Counted from the first letter of the stretch, positions 11,900 to 25,883 are shown. The stretch: 64,000 nt of DNA from Struthio camelus (GCF_040807025.1 NC_090944.1:110918238-110982237), one strand, 5' to 3'. The notes: generated by a model from the letters alone, not told the origin. Numbers and translations: made by a program.

Positions 11900-14800
11900 C
11901 GGTGTCGATGCAAACATAACTTTTTAGTTCGCTCGTAGATCTGAAATGTTCCAAAGAGAAATGCTAGAGCCTGATCTTCTGCTGGTACAGGTCTCATGCA
12001 GGTGTGAGCTGGCTGGAACCAGTAAGACGGTTTCTAATTGAGACAGGCATGAAAGGACCGCAGCGAAATTACTTCCTGTTTGTCTGCAGAAAATCTGGAT
12101 AACCCCCATGCTTTAATAATGAGTAAGGGAAAATGCAAGATGATAGAATCTGTGTCCTTGATTTTGTAGCAGTGCAAAGCGCTGTTTAAGCTGTACGGCT
12201 TGGATACACCTGCTGTAAAAGCTTGAATTTGATGATAGACTTCTTTTTCGGCAGTGACCTCTTAGCTTTGTTACTAACACCCTTAAAGAATATTAAAATG
12301 GAAAACTTCTGAGGATAAAAGTGGTCCCCAGTGCTTTTCAGATGCGCTGGCTACAATCCAGGAGCCCGGTGCTGCTGACATCCGGCAGGCTGGGGGTGGT
12401 GATCAGTGCACCCCTACTGCTGGTTCAAAGAGAGCCCTGGCTCTGTGAAGGCTTACAGCAAACCCGGAACAAATCTAGGAACAGATTAGTTTAGGTGCTA
12501 AAGGCAAGTAACAGTTTTTGTACATAACGTTTGGTTTTCCCCTTGTCTTTTGGAGTCCCAGTTGCTAGCTCACTTGGTTTCTCTCCCAGTGTTTAAAATA
12601 GTGTATGAGAGTGTGCTAAGGCCTGTGATCAAATGGACACGAACCTGCAGATAATTAATTCCTTTTATAGCTGCAGGAATTGAGAATAGTTTTAAAGCAA
12701 TTTGACTGCTGCAAACAACAAAACATTCAGGCCGTTCAGGCTCCTCGTTTCAGAAAAATGTAAGTGGAAAGGGCAACAGAAGCACAACAACCCGCTTTAG
12801 AGTGTTTCTGAGCATGCCGCAGACTCGCCTTGTCGGGCCAAAATCAGTTTAAGTTGATGAAGAGATCACTGCCCTCAGAAGTGACTAGGAAGGAGGAGAT
12901 GCAGGCTGCTATTTATTGTATATTCCTTATTTTTTGGGCACAGATACTGTAGTTAGGAAAATGGCTCCTCAAAATTTACTGATCTTCATTCTGCAGGGCT
13001 AATTTTGACATGTAAGGCACGAGGCACTGCTACCTCATAGAATTTCTCTTTTATATCTATAAAATACCAGTGTATGATCAAAATAGCTTGAAAAAACTTC
13101 AGTTCTACGGTGTATCTTGTAAAATGAAGCTTTCTTTGTTTTCCAGGATGTAAAAATGAGCTTATTTCATCTTCTTTTAGCTTAATGTTTTAAATAAAGC
13201 ATGCGTTTTTGAAGCTTCACTTGTTGAAAAGAGCTGTCTATAAATGGACCTGTTCTGCAATGATTTGAACCTTTTTTTGGTAAGTCATGGGAATTTTTGG
13301 CAGAAATGGAAAAATTTGAAGTTAGCAACATTTATGAAAAGTTTTGCCATCATAGGAAAGGGTAGGCTTTATTAGAAAAACTTTCGTGCAAAACAGCATT
13401 AGTTAGTAACGATGATCTGTCAGGTCTTATTTCCTGAAGTGGTCACATAGTAAGATGTAGGTTATTGGAGGATTTCTGGTAAAAACAAAACATGCAAAAC
13501 TCGTGTGGAAACTTGAGAGTGTAATTTCAGGGCCAGAACATTCTTTCTTGTGTTGTGCAGTGCTCTTCACAGAAGGTCTTCATCTGGAGCTTCTAGAGGT
13601 TACTATGATATAAATTGTTGGAGCTAGTAATGAAAAATTATTAATTCAAGTATTTCTTGTTGAGATATGCAATTTTATTGAAACTGTGGTATTTGATAGT
13701 CATACAGATCTTAACCATTTGTTTTCTAGCTGGGGAAAACTTGTTCCCTTCCATACTTTGAAATATATTTTGAAGATAAAAGTCTAACTAAAAAAATGCT
13801 AGAGGATATTCTAATGTATTGTGTTTTTGATATACAATACACACATTTAGTACTGTGATATATTTTTATGGTTATGAATGAACTTTTTTCAAATCTTCCT
13901 AGAAAGCTTATAAATTTTAACCTATTGCTTGGAATCTTTTTTGTTTGGTTAGTTTTCTTTTTGTTTTTCTTTCTTGCAAAATAAATTCTTTCTCACTAGC
14001 TTTGTGTAGAGCAAAGAAGGAGAAGACATCCTGCCTGCTTCTTCAAATGTTTCTCTCTTCTAACGAGTGTGTGTGTCTAAATGCAGGGGAAAAATATACA
14101 CTTGCTTCTCGCCTTGAGGGTCTTAGGCTTTTTTATTAGTAATTTATGGCAGAACAGCTTTATGGGCTACTGCACAATGTGCCTAACTGCAGCTATTCAG
14201 GAACATCTGCACTACCTGCACATCTCCAAAGAGTAATGAGGCGTCAGTATTTCAGCTGCTTTGAGCAGGAGAGGAAAACGTCCAACTGGGAAGGAGTGGT
14301 GGGAAAGTGAAGACCCAGGAGCTTGGCCTTGTTATATGGTTTGGCGTTCTGGCTCTTACTGAGTTCACTGACAGAAAACCTTCATTTGAATACCTGGAAG
14401 TCAAACAGCCACCTTATTTAAAAATTGTCTTACTGCATTGCTGAAGCTTTCAACAATATCGGAGCTCTTCAGTTTGCTCTAAGCAGTGCCTTTCTTCTGA
14501 ATCCAGGCAGGACCCCCATTTTGTCCGCAGCCGCACAGAGCCAATGAACACAATGAGCCTTTAAAGGTGTGTCTGTTTTTGCAGGAGGGACAGAGGTGAC
14601 AAGTTAAAGCTTGTTGCTGTGCCTGCAGAGCATGCAGTCTCAATATTAACCTGCCCAGAGAAAAGGCATTTGGCCAGACTTTCCAGGTGCATAGCTGCAG
14701 TGCTCAGTGGGACTGCTGGTTTTTCTTCCTCTACCTTTCTGCCTGTTTTCTGCCTGATTCAATCACAGGAGCTGCCGGGTTATCCTGACCCTAGCGCGGC

Positions 14801-17800
14801 TTAGACTCTCCATCGGTGAAGGACAGTCACTGTAATTCTCTTTTATTTTGTTCCCTACCCGTACTGTAATGTCAGGCAAGCAATGTAGCCTGACGCAGCT
14901 AAACTTGCGCTGCCTTCTGTTGGGGAAATGCTTGAGACATTGTCAGCTTCCGGACAAATTTGTGTCTTGCACTAATTAAGTTGTGCAGAGGAGCTTTAAG
15001 AATGCTGGAGACTGCTGTCTGTCTGGGCTGCTGTAATTTTTCCAAGTAATTCTTAATGTTTGACATGCAAGAACTGCGAGTTTCTGAATTGCTATTTTGT
15101 TATTGTAAAATTGCAATAAGAAATTACTCCGTCTCCAAAACATATTTCTAAAATTGAAAGTACAATTAACAAAAAAAATCAAATTTTCCAGTTTGAAGCA
15201 ATGAAGCATCTGCAAAAATACTCTAGAGGACATGATGATAACCACAATCTGCAGCTGTTGTGTTATTGGAAGTGATCTCAGATCTGTGGTCAATGCTGAC
15301 TTCAATTTTGTACTTCATGTTGTAGGGATTCAGTTTTTATTTATAATATGTTATTCCAAAATTTTGCATCTGCTCTTTGAATACAGAATGGATTTGAGAG
15401 TCTAGAAGTAAACTTGTTTTAAAATAGGTCATTTACTAAACAATTCTCAATTAAAAAGTTCATCACTGTGCACTATTTTCTTTTGCCCACGGGATCTCCA
15501 AAACAGAATAGCCGTTAAAGTCATATTTAACTGCAGTTAAAATTCACTTAAAACTTGTACAGGCTTTGTTTGAAGAAACATTTTTAGAAACAGTGGTCAT
15601 ATGTTACCATTACTTATCAGGCAAAGGTGGTGGTGGTTGGGGAGAGGAGAGGGTGTTCCAGCTGAGAGATTATGCTCTTCAGTGTCTCATGAGGAATTTT
15701 GTAATGATGGAGTTCAGGCTCAAGGATCCCAGAACAAAAGCAGCTTCAGCTCAAGTTTGCACAATTAAGCGTCTGGATTTGTAGCATTACTAATGATGAT
15801 AAGTGTTACAATTTATCATGGAAGGGCAAGGAACAATCGTGTGGCTCCTTTTGAGACTCTCGGCCCTCATGCATAGCTTTCCACTAGGAAACATCTATTC
15901 CTGAGTGGTCTGACTGCTCCTCAACGGCCTGTCGCTTCGGATGCAAAGATGTCTCCTGCTGTTGCTTATTAAAGGGGAAAAAAGAGAAATGGATGCTTGG
16001 TTAGTAATGCCATGCTTGGAGGATTTCACTTGTCATCCATGGGATCAAGAAAGAATAACTTCACCATGATAAGTCATAATTTGACTTGTATTTTTTGGGT
16101 TCTCTGGTCTTTTTCTGAAGCATAGGAGACCCGCAACAGTAAAAGGTGGGATTTAGGCAAGCGATGTTCTTTCTTTGCGTGGCGCTACGTTCTTGGGGGT
16201 CTGGTTTGTGTTTTCTTGCAGATATATTTGCATTTAAGACTGTTGTCAGCTTTGGGGTCAGGCCCTGTTAGAATGTGAGCCTCTTGGTTTTATTTTCTCT
16301 TCTATGCAGATACTCTGAACTATTAATCCTTGAACATGCAGAAGGCTGCTCCTATTCAAACTGAAAGGAGCTAGGTTTCTTTATGATTGCAATTCAAATA
16401 TGAAAACTTAATTCATAGCTTCTGATCTGATGATGGAAATTAATAAAACACTTTGCTACAAGATACATCTACTTGAGGTCCTTACTCTTCCTGCAAAACT
16501 GTTAGGACAAATATGTCCCTGCTACCTCTAACCTTACTTGCAACAAAACACAACAATCCTTCAAGCCTCTAAGGTGTCTCCCTGAAGGTGGGCTGAATGT
16601 CCGAAGAGTTGCATGCAAAATAGTGATGAAAATCTCATCCATAACAATTGAAAAAAAAAAAAGGCATTATGAGTTAATGGAACTACGTCAGCCACAATGT
16701 AATTTTCTGAAATTTGATCATATATAGGTAAGGAAACACATAAATAAAACTGCATTGCAAAGGTGATGTTGCAGTGCAGTTTAGAGGAACTGAGAGAAAG
16801 CAAAAAGCTAGACTTAATGCATTTATGAGTCTTTGTATACTTTTTGTTCCTCTACAAGAAAGCTTTGCTGTTGGAAGTCCAAAACACTTTGTTGCATTCT
16901 CTTGGGCCCTAGCTGTATGTCAGACAGGCTAACAAGGTCTACTTGAATTTGACCTTTGAGTTGGAAAGTTTCTTTAGCCTAAAAGCTGAAAGCTATTCTA
17001 GAGTTGAGTAAGCTTCTGCTAAACGGGAACTAAAACAGAGCTTATACCTGAAGTCTGTTCACAGTTACTACAGTGCATCAGTGCTTAAACTACATTTAAA
17101 GAGAGAGCTCATTTTATTACTGCTTTATTTGTCTAGGGGTATCTGAAAGGAATTTTGAAAGACGGAAGAGAGAATAACTGCACAGAAATTCAGTTTAATT
17201 TGTAGTATAGACTCTGCAGAAATTTTGAAGATTAGAGGTAAAAGTGGATTCTTTGAACCCTGTGCTTAGAAATGGAGTCCTTGGTGGTTTGTTCTTTACT
17301 GCACATATTAAGCACAGCTGCTGTTCCAATAAATTAGGGCTTCCTCAAGAATTAGGAAGATGAACATACTGTGCTGGAGGAATGCAGGACAAGAAAACAA
17401 CAAGGATAGGAATTGTTTGCCTATTATGTGGAGGTACAGTGATTCTAGGAATGGAATAAAGGAGAGGTGGAGCAAGAGAGGCCTGGAGAAGAAAGACCCT
17501 GAAATTAGAGTGCAAAGCCTTTATCAAATGTAGATGGATCTGGGGAGGGGAGGGCAGGGGAAAGACACCCTGCAGAAGTAGTCTTTTTTTTTTTTAAATC
17601 TCCTTCCTGAATGATGGACATCATTGCGTTTTTTTCCAATTTATCTGTGCTCTGTTCACACCTCAGGGTATTTGTGCTCCTGCTACCTACCTGCAAATGG
17701 GAACAGCTGATAAGGGGTGTATGAGAATGTGCACGTAGCGAACAGCTGGGCCAGATCCTCTTGGTCCATTGTATTCATTCAAAGCTCAGAGTGTCAAAAT

Positions 17801-18892
17801 TTTCCTCTGCGTGTAATTGTTACTGTATTTCCCAGTTTTTCCTTAATGAGGCATAAAACAATTTAAGTTACTCTCCACCCTGTTCTCTGGGCGTATTCGA
17901 CCTAACTTCAGCTGTCCGAAGTGAGTAGTGATTGGCCTTGCTGCACTGAAAGCAACTGCTAATATCCAGTTTTCTTTTAACACTTAGTTTGCTGGAGATC
18001 TTTGGAAATTAACGGATAACTGCAGACCTGCTCGTGCTTGTACAATAAATCCTCTCTGAATTCTGTATAGCATCACGCCAGGAAGGCAGAAGGAAAGAAA
18101 ATCACTATCTAGATTATCGAGCCAGTGTAGTCTTTTTGAATTACTTCTTCATAAACTCTATGATCATTCTTCGAATATTACTTTGTTTATAACTTTTTTT
18201 AGATTTTTAGTGCTTGCTCCTGTCTTTGCTGCCCTGCACCCCTTGCAGATCAGTAGTGTACAGAGGACTCTGTAAATCAGAATGAAGCTTGAGTCTGCAG
18301 TTTTAATCCCTGTGAACTTCTCTGCAACTTCCTATGTGAAGAAAGGCACTGTCCCTCATTTTCTAAGCATAACAAATAAAGAACTATTCTTTTTTGGAAA
18401 TGTAAAGAATCTTCAAGATTCATTCCAGATTTATTTTTTGTTTTTTGATGTAGCTAGGCAGCTGGATTTTAATGTGCTGGTAGTATTGACTCAATTTTCT
18501 GAAGTACACGAAATATTTTCTGTCATTTGAAAGAACTCATTCGTGTTTCATTTCCCTTCAGTAAGAATTCACCACTTCAGTAAGAAAGTCACCACTTATA
18601 CCTCTCTGACTTCCAAGTTGCTAAGTAATCTGTAAAATTATAGTAGAGGAAGGATGACCGTAATAGAGGAGGTATGAGAAATAGCAGACTGAGCAATGGT
18701 GAACCCCAGAATTACTAGTTAGTATATTTGGGTTGTTTAAATTGGTGATCAGTTATGTGGTGTCATAGGATTAAAAATTTTTCCCATATATACGAGATAT
18801 ACAAAAAAATACAATCTACACCACGGATGCCTTTTTCTACCAATATAATTCTTTGCTTCTCACTCAGAGCTGTGCCATACTGGTTTGCTTTA
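11900..18892. other. Noncoding unique DNA, no gene recognised
   Basis: Mostly A+T-rich unique sequence. It contains an A12 tract (16,651-16,662), a T12 tract (17,584-17,595), an imperfect tandem duplication at about 18,556-18,595 (TTCAGTAAGAA ... TCACCAC twice), and open frames of 60-110 codons without recognisable domains. The ATG frame 18,282-18,530 (82 codons) is noted among the findings. Nothing here can be assigned to a known gene. Confidence 0.6.
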
Positions 18893-19087
18893 CAGAATCA
18901 CAGAATGGTTGAGGTTGGAAGGCACCTCCGTAGATCATCTAGTCCAACCCTCCATGTTCAAGCAGGGTCACCTAGAGCATGTTGCCCAGGATTGTGTCCA
19001 GATGGCTTTTGAATATCTCCAAGAATCTTTTGAATATCTCCAAGATTCCACAACCTCTCTGGGCAACCTACTTGAGACTTTACAGTG
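18893..19087 (-). mobile_element. CR1 LINE 3'-end fragment (minus orientation)
   Basis: Read on the + strand, the fragment begins CAGAATCACAGAATGG, continues with GAGGTTGGAAGGCACCTC, ATCATCTAGTCCAACC and TTGCCCAGGA, and ends in CACAACCTCTCTGGGCAACC. This is the reverse complement of the conserved 3' region of avian CR1 retrotransposons. The element therefore points to the minus strand and is 5'-truncated to under 200 bp, as most CR1 copies are. Established knowledge: CR1 is the dominant LINE of birds, lacks a poly-A tail and ends in short ATTCTATG-type repeats. It carries an internal 21-bp tandem duplication (19,006-19,026 and 19,027-19,047). The two reading frames that cross it are translations of the repeat and not genes. 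It is the best preserved repeat in the window. Confidence 0.93.
19006..19047. repeat. 21-bp tandem duplication inside the CR1 copy
   Basis: The 21-bp unit beginning CTTTTGAATATCTCCAAGA occurs twice in direct succession with one mismatch. From memory the CR1 consensus has a single copy at this point, so this looks like a duplication private to this locus or to a subfamily. Confidence 0.8.
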
Positions 19088-20423
19088 AAATAGGGAAAGA
19101 CAAAGTGATTAACTTTCGTTCTTGTCGAGTAGGTTAATCCCAAATGGCTAAACCTCTTTTAGTCACAGAGGGTCAAGTCCTACAGCAGCTCTCAACTAAA
19201 GAGGAAAAATAATCTAAATTTCTGAACTGTACCCTCAATTTTCTGAGAGAAGATTCTCATTTTATTTCATAGGACCTTGCTGGAATCCAGAAGATGCTTG
19301 GCACAATTTAGGGTTGAATAAGAGCTTTGAGGATTGGCCTTTGGGAATTTCCTGATTGAAGAATGCTGGGCTTGGCTGTGAACTTCATATATGCACGATA
19401 TGCAATACCAGATGCATATCTTCTACTTTACAAAGCTGAGGGAGCTGAAGACACTCCTCGACTTTTAGCACAATGTACAGATGCTCTGACAACTGATAAA
19501 TACTAACGTGTATCCAGAGCTCATGAGTTGCCGTAATAACATTCATGGTACTGCATAGCAGTGAAGCATAATCTGTACTCTTACTGGGATAGCTGGCGTT
19601 TAAATACAAACTTTAGTGCAAAATATATTTGTATACATTTTTCCTATATATGTATTTTTGAGGATGTGGAAGAGCAAAGCATGATTTTAAAATGTTAATT
19701 GGAGATAAATGTACAAGCTTTCAGTGGCTCTTTGAAGTAAGTGAAAAGAATACCTGATTGCATAGTTGCAAAGAATACCTGTAGTTTTTACCTCTTAAAA
19801 CTAGTTGATTCTGAGGTGTCCCTTCAGAGTCACTCACTGTCTGTTCTTCTCAAATCAAAAATTTGATCCAATTCCAAAGGATTCCTCAAACACTTAAAGG
19901 CACAACTGGTACAGATTTGACTCCAATAAATGTATTTGAAGAGAATTTGCAAAGAAATGTAGAAGAAAATGTCACCCAACTGGATACTTCAGCCCCTGGG
20001 ACTGGAGGAGGTATTGGCCAAAAGCTCAGCCCATAGAGGGGCTCAGGCAGGACATGGAGTGCTCCTGTGCTCCTTGCAAATGCCCAAACGCAGACCCTCA
20101 TAACATTTCCTCTTAACTCTGGGGGCGTCACGTGTGGAAAATTCATTCGAAAGACATGGCATATGCTAGTGTGCACCTGCATAGCGTATTCTAGAATAGG
20201 GCAATTGTTTAATTATTCCAGGATGATGGGCAGTGGGTGAGAGAATGAGTGTTTCTTGGGTTGGGCTGGTCAGCCTCTCTGTAGCTTGGCCCTGGTACTC
20301 GTTTCTAGTGCTAGTGTTTTTTTTCAGCCAGCTTGTATCTGTCTCATAATCATTTCCCTCATAAATATTTCACTAATGTGTTTATGAGAATATTAACGGA
20401 CTGAGGCAAGAATGTATAAAAGT

Positions 20424-20474
20424 CAGTGTGTGTCTTTTGTGTGCACATACACACACGATGGACACACACACACT
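20424..20474. repeat. Interrupted (TG)n / (CA)n simple repeat
   Basis: Short TG runs are followed within 20 bases by CA runs. The two halves are complementary and could pair as a hairpin. It is a simple repeat, possibly polymorphic. Confidence 0.75.
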
Positions 20475-22194
20475 ATTTTCTTGTAAATGCATCTAGTTAC
20501 CCAGTCAAAAGAGGAAATTAGATTAATTTTACTTGGTTTCTTCTTTGCAAATCTGCACCGACTTTTCACAGCCCATGACTTTTTTTTAGGCTTATGGTGC
20601 CTACTGGTGGTCTGTGTGGCCATTTTTGAGCAGTCCACAGCAGTGCTATGTGAAAATAAAACATTAAGGTAGGGTCTGACATGTATGACTATGCTAGTTT
20701 GAGGGTTGCTGGTGGTCTATTCAGTTTAAGACTTGGGAAATGACTGTTGAAGGTATGCTTATAAATTGCTTAATCACCTATGAGGTATACAGATAGATAC
20801 TAATCACGTCATGATGCCCTGTATCCTCCAGTACTGGTACCTTTTTCTTTTACTTGCTCAATCTTTTCTCACCCTTTTTTTGCCCCTTCCAGCCTTTGCA
20901 CTCTTTGTCCTCCTTTGAGTTCTTGAAGACTTTTGAAATTGCTGAAGATCTTTAAGGAAAATCCAGTCAGTCTCTGCTGGCTAGGATTAATTTATCTTGT
21001 CTAAATATTGTTCAAGTTGTTATGGTTGGTGTTCCTGGCCCACCTCCCTATCTTAACTGTTTAAAGCATATTTTCACTGTTAAATTTCACTGTTAAATCG
21101 TCTGTAGTGGGAAGAGAGCTTCATTTCTTGGACAGTGGTAAAGGCAGCATCAATTCTAGTCTGTGATAAAAGGCAGGTCATTTACACACAATCATCTTAG
21201 CCCACCTTCTCTTCAGTGTTTCTGCTTGGCTACCTTGGGTGGTTTCCTGCTTCACTTCCCCCCGCCCGCCCCGAAATTTCACTAGATAGTAATCTTTTTT
21301 AGCACTGAGGTCAAGTAGTGTTGAGTTAGGCAGCCTTGAAAACGATACCACTTTTGGATCAAAAGTTGTTTCCATTACTTTTGTGCTTAAAACTTGCAAA
21401 ACCTCATGACTATTACAAGAAAGACTAAAAATTTATTCTTACACAATTGCGGGATGCTAACGCGGTGACCTTTTATTTATTCAACAAATAAACTCTTTGG
21501 GCTGATCTGGGTTTACTTTTTCTGACATGGAATGACCAGTATCTCCTCCTAGAGTTTTACTGAAGCCTTGCCCAATCTTACAAGGTTTGCCAGCATTGGC
21601 TGAGAGCTTTTAAAAAAACAAATAATCATGCACCAACTATGCCAGCTAAATTTAGATTAAGATAATGGTGGTTATAAAGTCTTTTTGCCACTAATGCCTA
21701 TTTTCTTCAAGCAGTGTTAAGAGAAATGTCCAGAAAAGGACTATTTAGCTGGTGTCAGCTTTATCGCCACTTTAATGATTTAAGTGGACAGAGAATAGGA
21801 GCTCTCAGTTTGAACTGTCTGAACTTGAAGTATGGCTTATATCGTGCTTCAAAATGTCTGTACTAGCTTGCTTGAGAAGGGCCTCTTCCTGCCCACCATG
21901 GGTGCACATTCCAAGTTTGATTACGAAGAACAAAATAAAGGCACCACACTAAGTGTAATGAATTGCACAGGACTCATTCTGACATTCCAGATACCTGATC
22001 TAGCTTGATAAGCGAGAACAATTAAGCAGGAACACAGTAAAACAGACAAGTGGCATAAATCAGTTTCTTGACTTTTATTGCAGCTTCAGGTGAGGTTTGT
22101 AGGTAGACGGTAATATTGGCACCAGGCTTCCTTGTTCCTCTGCTGGCCATCAGATACATGGGGATGTACTGAGAGCAAAAGAAGTCAGTGGTTT

Positions 22195-22220
22195 TGTTGT
22201 TGTTGTTGTTGTTGTTGTTT
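22195..22220. repeat. (GTT)n microsatellite
   Basis: About eight consecutive GTT units ending in four T. Nothing suggests transcription or coding here. Confidence 0.92.
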
Positions 22221-25200
22221 TAAACTGAGTCAGTTTTCTCAATTCTATTAAAAAATAAAAGAAATAGAGTAGGAATAGAGAATTAAAGCAAGGAAATGGA
22301 AAGCAACTAGAAAATTGCTGGAAAAGGATAAATGGCAATGCAAGGGGGAGAATTCTAAGGAGATGAATAGAATGAATGGATGGGAAGGTTCCCGTCAGTG
22401 TTTTGTACATCCTTTGCTGATTTCATTACGTACCACACCCTCCTCCAGGGGTATATGCTGTTAAGTATTATAATCCTCTCCTGTCTTTGCCCTCCTTTCC
22501 TTTATAGGAGAAAAAAGTGAAATACAGATTCCTGGCAAAATCTTCAGTATAATTCTGAATTAGAGTAAAATTTTGGGATTTGTTTTCTTTTAGTCCAAAT
22601 TTTGTCAGACATGGATGTCAGATATAGCTAGCTGAGTCATACTAAATGAAAGGAAAGTATAACTGACCTGTCACTGTTACCGTGCCCTCATCACACCAGT
22701 TTTTGTTACCCATATGAGAAATCTTTTCTCTGTTGCAGTCCTGTTCCTGTCTAGGTCTGTACACTTAATTGTATTCCAAACTGGCTCCTTCCTGTGAGCC
22801 ACCTAAACATTCACAATACTGAAATCTACAGACAGACTAAAAGCTTGGGTACAGATCCTGAAAAGTATTTAGATTTCTAACTTCTCCTTATATGAATTTA
22901 GCTGGAGATCAGAGCCCTGGTGTGGACTCGAGAAGCAGCATAAGTGAATGCTTACACCGTAATAACTCTGGGAGGCTGACGGCAAGGATAGATGAGTCCT
23001 GCCTCTCTTTTATTCACTTGCAGCTCCACAGGTCTTGGGACTTATATCTGTAAGGCAGGATCCAAAGAGAGGGGAACGGTCTTTGGTGGCGGACTCCTTT
23101 CTGGGTTGCCTGTGTTTCCCACAATCTCCACAGAGAGTTCATGGTGCCGTTAATTCCGGAGGGACACATCTGTGCTTTCAGGTGTGTGTCTGAAGAAATT
23201 ATTGTTAATGGAAAGTAGCACCTAGAACTATCCAGATATGTTGTATGGACACGCTGTGAAGAAACTAATCCTTGCTATTTGATGCTGATACATGTAATTT
23301 ATGTACAAAGCAGTCCCTAGCTGGGAGGAGTTTAATGCTGCTCCTGCCAGCTTCACCAGAAGATACATTTCCTTTGGATTTACCTGATAAACTTTTCTCT
23401 GTCATGTGGGCTTTGGAGTAGGTCTTACCTGAGAAAGTGGGTGGGATGCATTTTTTCCATCATATGGGGAAAATCTAATTCTGCAATGCAGTCAGTCCAA
23501 GATGGTCTAAATACACATTTTTACGAGGCAAACCTTTGAGTTACTAAACCAGAAAAGAAAAAGAGAAAGGTTTTCTCTCACAAATCCAGTTATTGCAAAT
23601 AAACTTATTTGCATTTTCAAGAAAAAAGGGCAAAAAGATACCATTTTTATGATTTTGTTAAAGCAGATATTTTCTTCTCTACAGAGCACAGTGTTTCCCC
23701 ATCATAATTACTTACGAAGCAAAATACATTGCTTCACACTTCTTTGCAATGATAATGTAGTCCTAACAGTGTCTAACAATACAGAAGCAATATTTTCATT
23801 GTGACAGTGATGCCCTAAGGACATAACCTCCTGGCTATTTCTAGGCTGTGTTAGTTACTCTCTGCAAAACAGGCCTCTATTAAGAGTTTACTTAGTGGCA
23901 GCATGAAATAACGATCAGGGTGCTGGTTTTCCAGCGCGCAATGAATGAGCCTCAATCGTTCCAGTTCTTGAAGTTCCCACAGTATTCTCCCAGTGCTAGG
24001 TGAACAGTAACATCTGTGGGCGCTACTCGTGCTTAAATGCTTTGCCTCAGAGGTGTTCTGGATTTCGGTGGTAGGCGAGACACTGCCTGTAGCCCATGTG
24101 TGGCTGTATATGTGTCTGACTGCTGGGTTATGAGCAAGATTTCCCAAAGCAATATGTACTGCCTTGCCTCTGGCTCCATTAAAATAATTTACTTTAATAG
24201 AAGTGGCATTAAAACAGCACCGACTACGCTGGGAAATAACACTTTTAATTTTCCACTTGATACTGAGTTCAGGATGAGTCCATTTTAAGCTTGTAGGTGG
24301 CCTAAACATTAGCTATAGAAGATGGAAAAGTGACCAGAGAAGATAGCAGTGCCTGTGGAATATCAAGTAGACAGAAAAACTGCCCCCCCCGGAAGGATTC
24401 TAAGGATGCTGGAGAAGACCAGACACATTATTGCTAGACAGTACTGCTCAAATAGTATTTCCTCCCACTGACTGGGGTTTTGATCCTAAATTCAAAAAGT
24501 GTTGTGAGAAATCAGGACAAGATGGTATATACGTATAAGATGAGAATGACTAAATGATATTTTCTACCCAGAAATCTTATCTTTCTTTCAGGGTGCAATG
24601 TTGCAGGTGCTTTACAACAAAGGGTAATGAAAATAACTGTTGACTCAATTTCTAGAATATTTTCGTTCGTGCTTTGTAAGCCATTTAATTCCCTCCCTCC
24701 CACCTACCTTTCTAAAGATTTCATGGGTGCAACGATGTAAATTTAGCTGCTGAATCTTTGAAAGGAAGATCCAGGAAACAGATGATGTGCTTTCAGGCTA
24801 GACTTTCAAAACATTTCCCCCAGTAGATCAGATTTATTTTGTATCAGATTTTAAAAAGGGAAATAGTAAATTATGTTGCTGTGTCCGTTGGCTGAGAAAC
24901 AAACCACTTTCAATTGAATGCGTTATGCTGCAGCGGAGGATGCAGTACGCCTCTGGGGTGGGCCAGGGCTGGAGTTGCTCACTTTGTCCCAGACACTGAA
25001 GTAAGCCTCCAGAGAGATGATTGCACGGAGCTCCGTAATGAATGGCACTTGGAAGAAACTCCTACAAGAACGCTAAAAATATCCTGCTCTCTCTTTAGCC
25101 CTTTTTCCTGTTCTAAAGAGGTGTGGTAGCTTGTCAAGAGAGGGAATTTTGGAAAAAAAAAATATTGGGGGTGTGTAGCCTTGTGTCTATTTAGAGATAT

Positions 25201-25883
25201 AGGAAGTTACTGCAGAGGAGAAGTCCCTTCTAGAGTTTCAGTTTTAATGGCAGTTTTTCTGTGTTTAAAGTAGCCCTTATTTGTTCCGAAAGTAGGTATG
25301 CTACAGACAAGGCACATCCCTGTCTCATATTTTTTCCATGCAGTAACATCCATATTCATTCACAAATTCTTTATAATCTTTATAACAGATAGTGCATGGA
25401 TATACTGGATCAGTGCCTCATTATCAGTAAAGAGCAGGAGTCTGAGGCACTCTGATTCTGACCTGATGCTTCTCAACACAAGTGGCTGCTGTAAGTACAG
25501 ATTTTGAGTGGATTTCAGAGGTCATATTGGAAGCGAATATTTAGTCCTCCTTTGAAATAACAGATGGCATGGGAACACCAGCACACAGATCACCTGGAGC
25601 CACTAAGTAACTGCAGAGAGGTGAGGGTGTAAGTGAGCATTAAGTTAGTTCATTAGAAGGGACAGGTGGAGGTGGAGGTATGAGGGCTAGTTTGAAGTAA
25701 AAGCAGCTAAGAGAAGAATTTCAAAAAGTTGGAGACCTGTATTTCCATCCTCGCAGCATGTAAACCTACCTCTGCTCCCTGGTACTTTTTGAGATTTACT
25801 CTTTTTTTTCTGATTATGTTTTGACTTCTGTAGACCTGGGAAAACTTTTTTCTTTGTTATTTAATACTACTGTATCTGGAAGT

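Larger units (their letters stand above)
19088..25883. other. Noncoding unique DNA between CR1 copies
   Basis: Unique sequence of about 38-42% G+C with no supportable gene. It holds a TG/CA-rich patch (20,424-20,474), a 13-bp tandem duplication (TTCACTGTTAAAT twice, 21,073-21,098) and a GTT microsatellite (22,195-22,220). A 152-codon minus-strand frame at 23,851-24,309 has no recognisable domain. About one frame of that length is expected by chance in a window of this size and composition. Confidence 0.6.

Noticed and set aside
17742..17830. GGGCCAGATCCTC start resembling the end of the old palindromic repeat
   Set aside because: Only the first 12-15 bases match clearly and the opposite arm was not found, so it is mentioned only as a possible copy.
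18755..19088. Two frames of 85 and 67 codons at 18.8-19.1 kb
   Set aside because: Both are translations of the CR1 3'-end fragment and its flank.
23851..24309. 152-codon minus-strand open frame in 42% G+C sequence
   Set aside because: A rough estimate gives about one frame of this length by chance in 128 kb of strand. The translation shows no domain, signal peptide or repeat.
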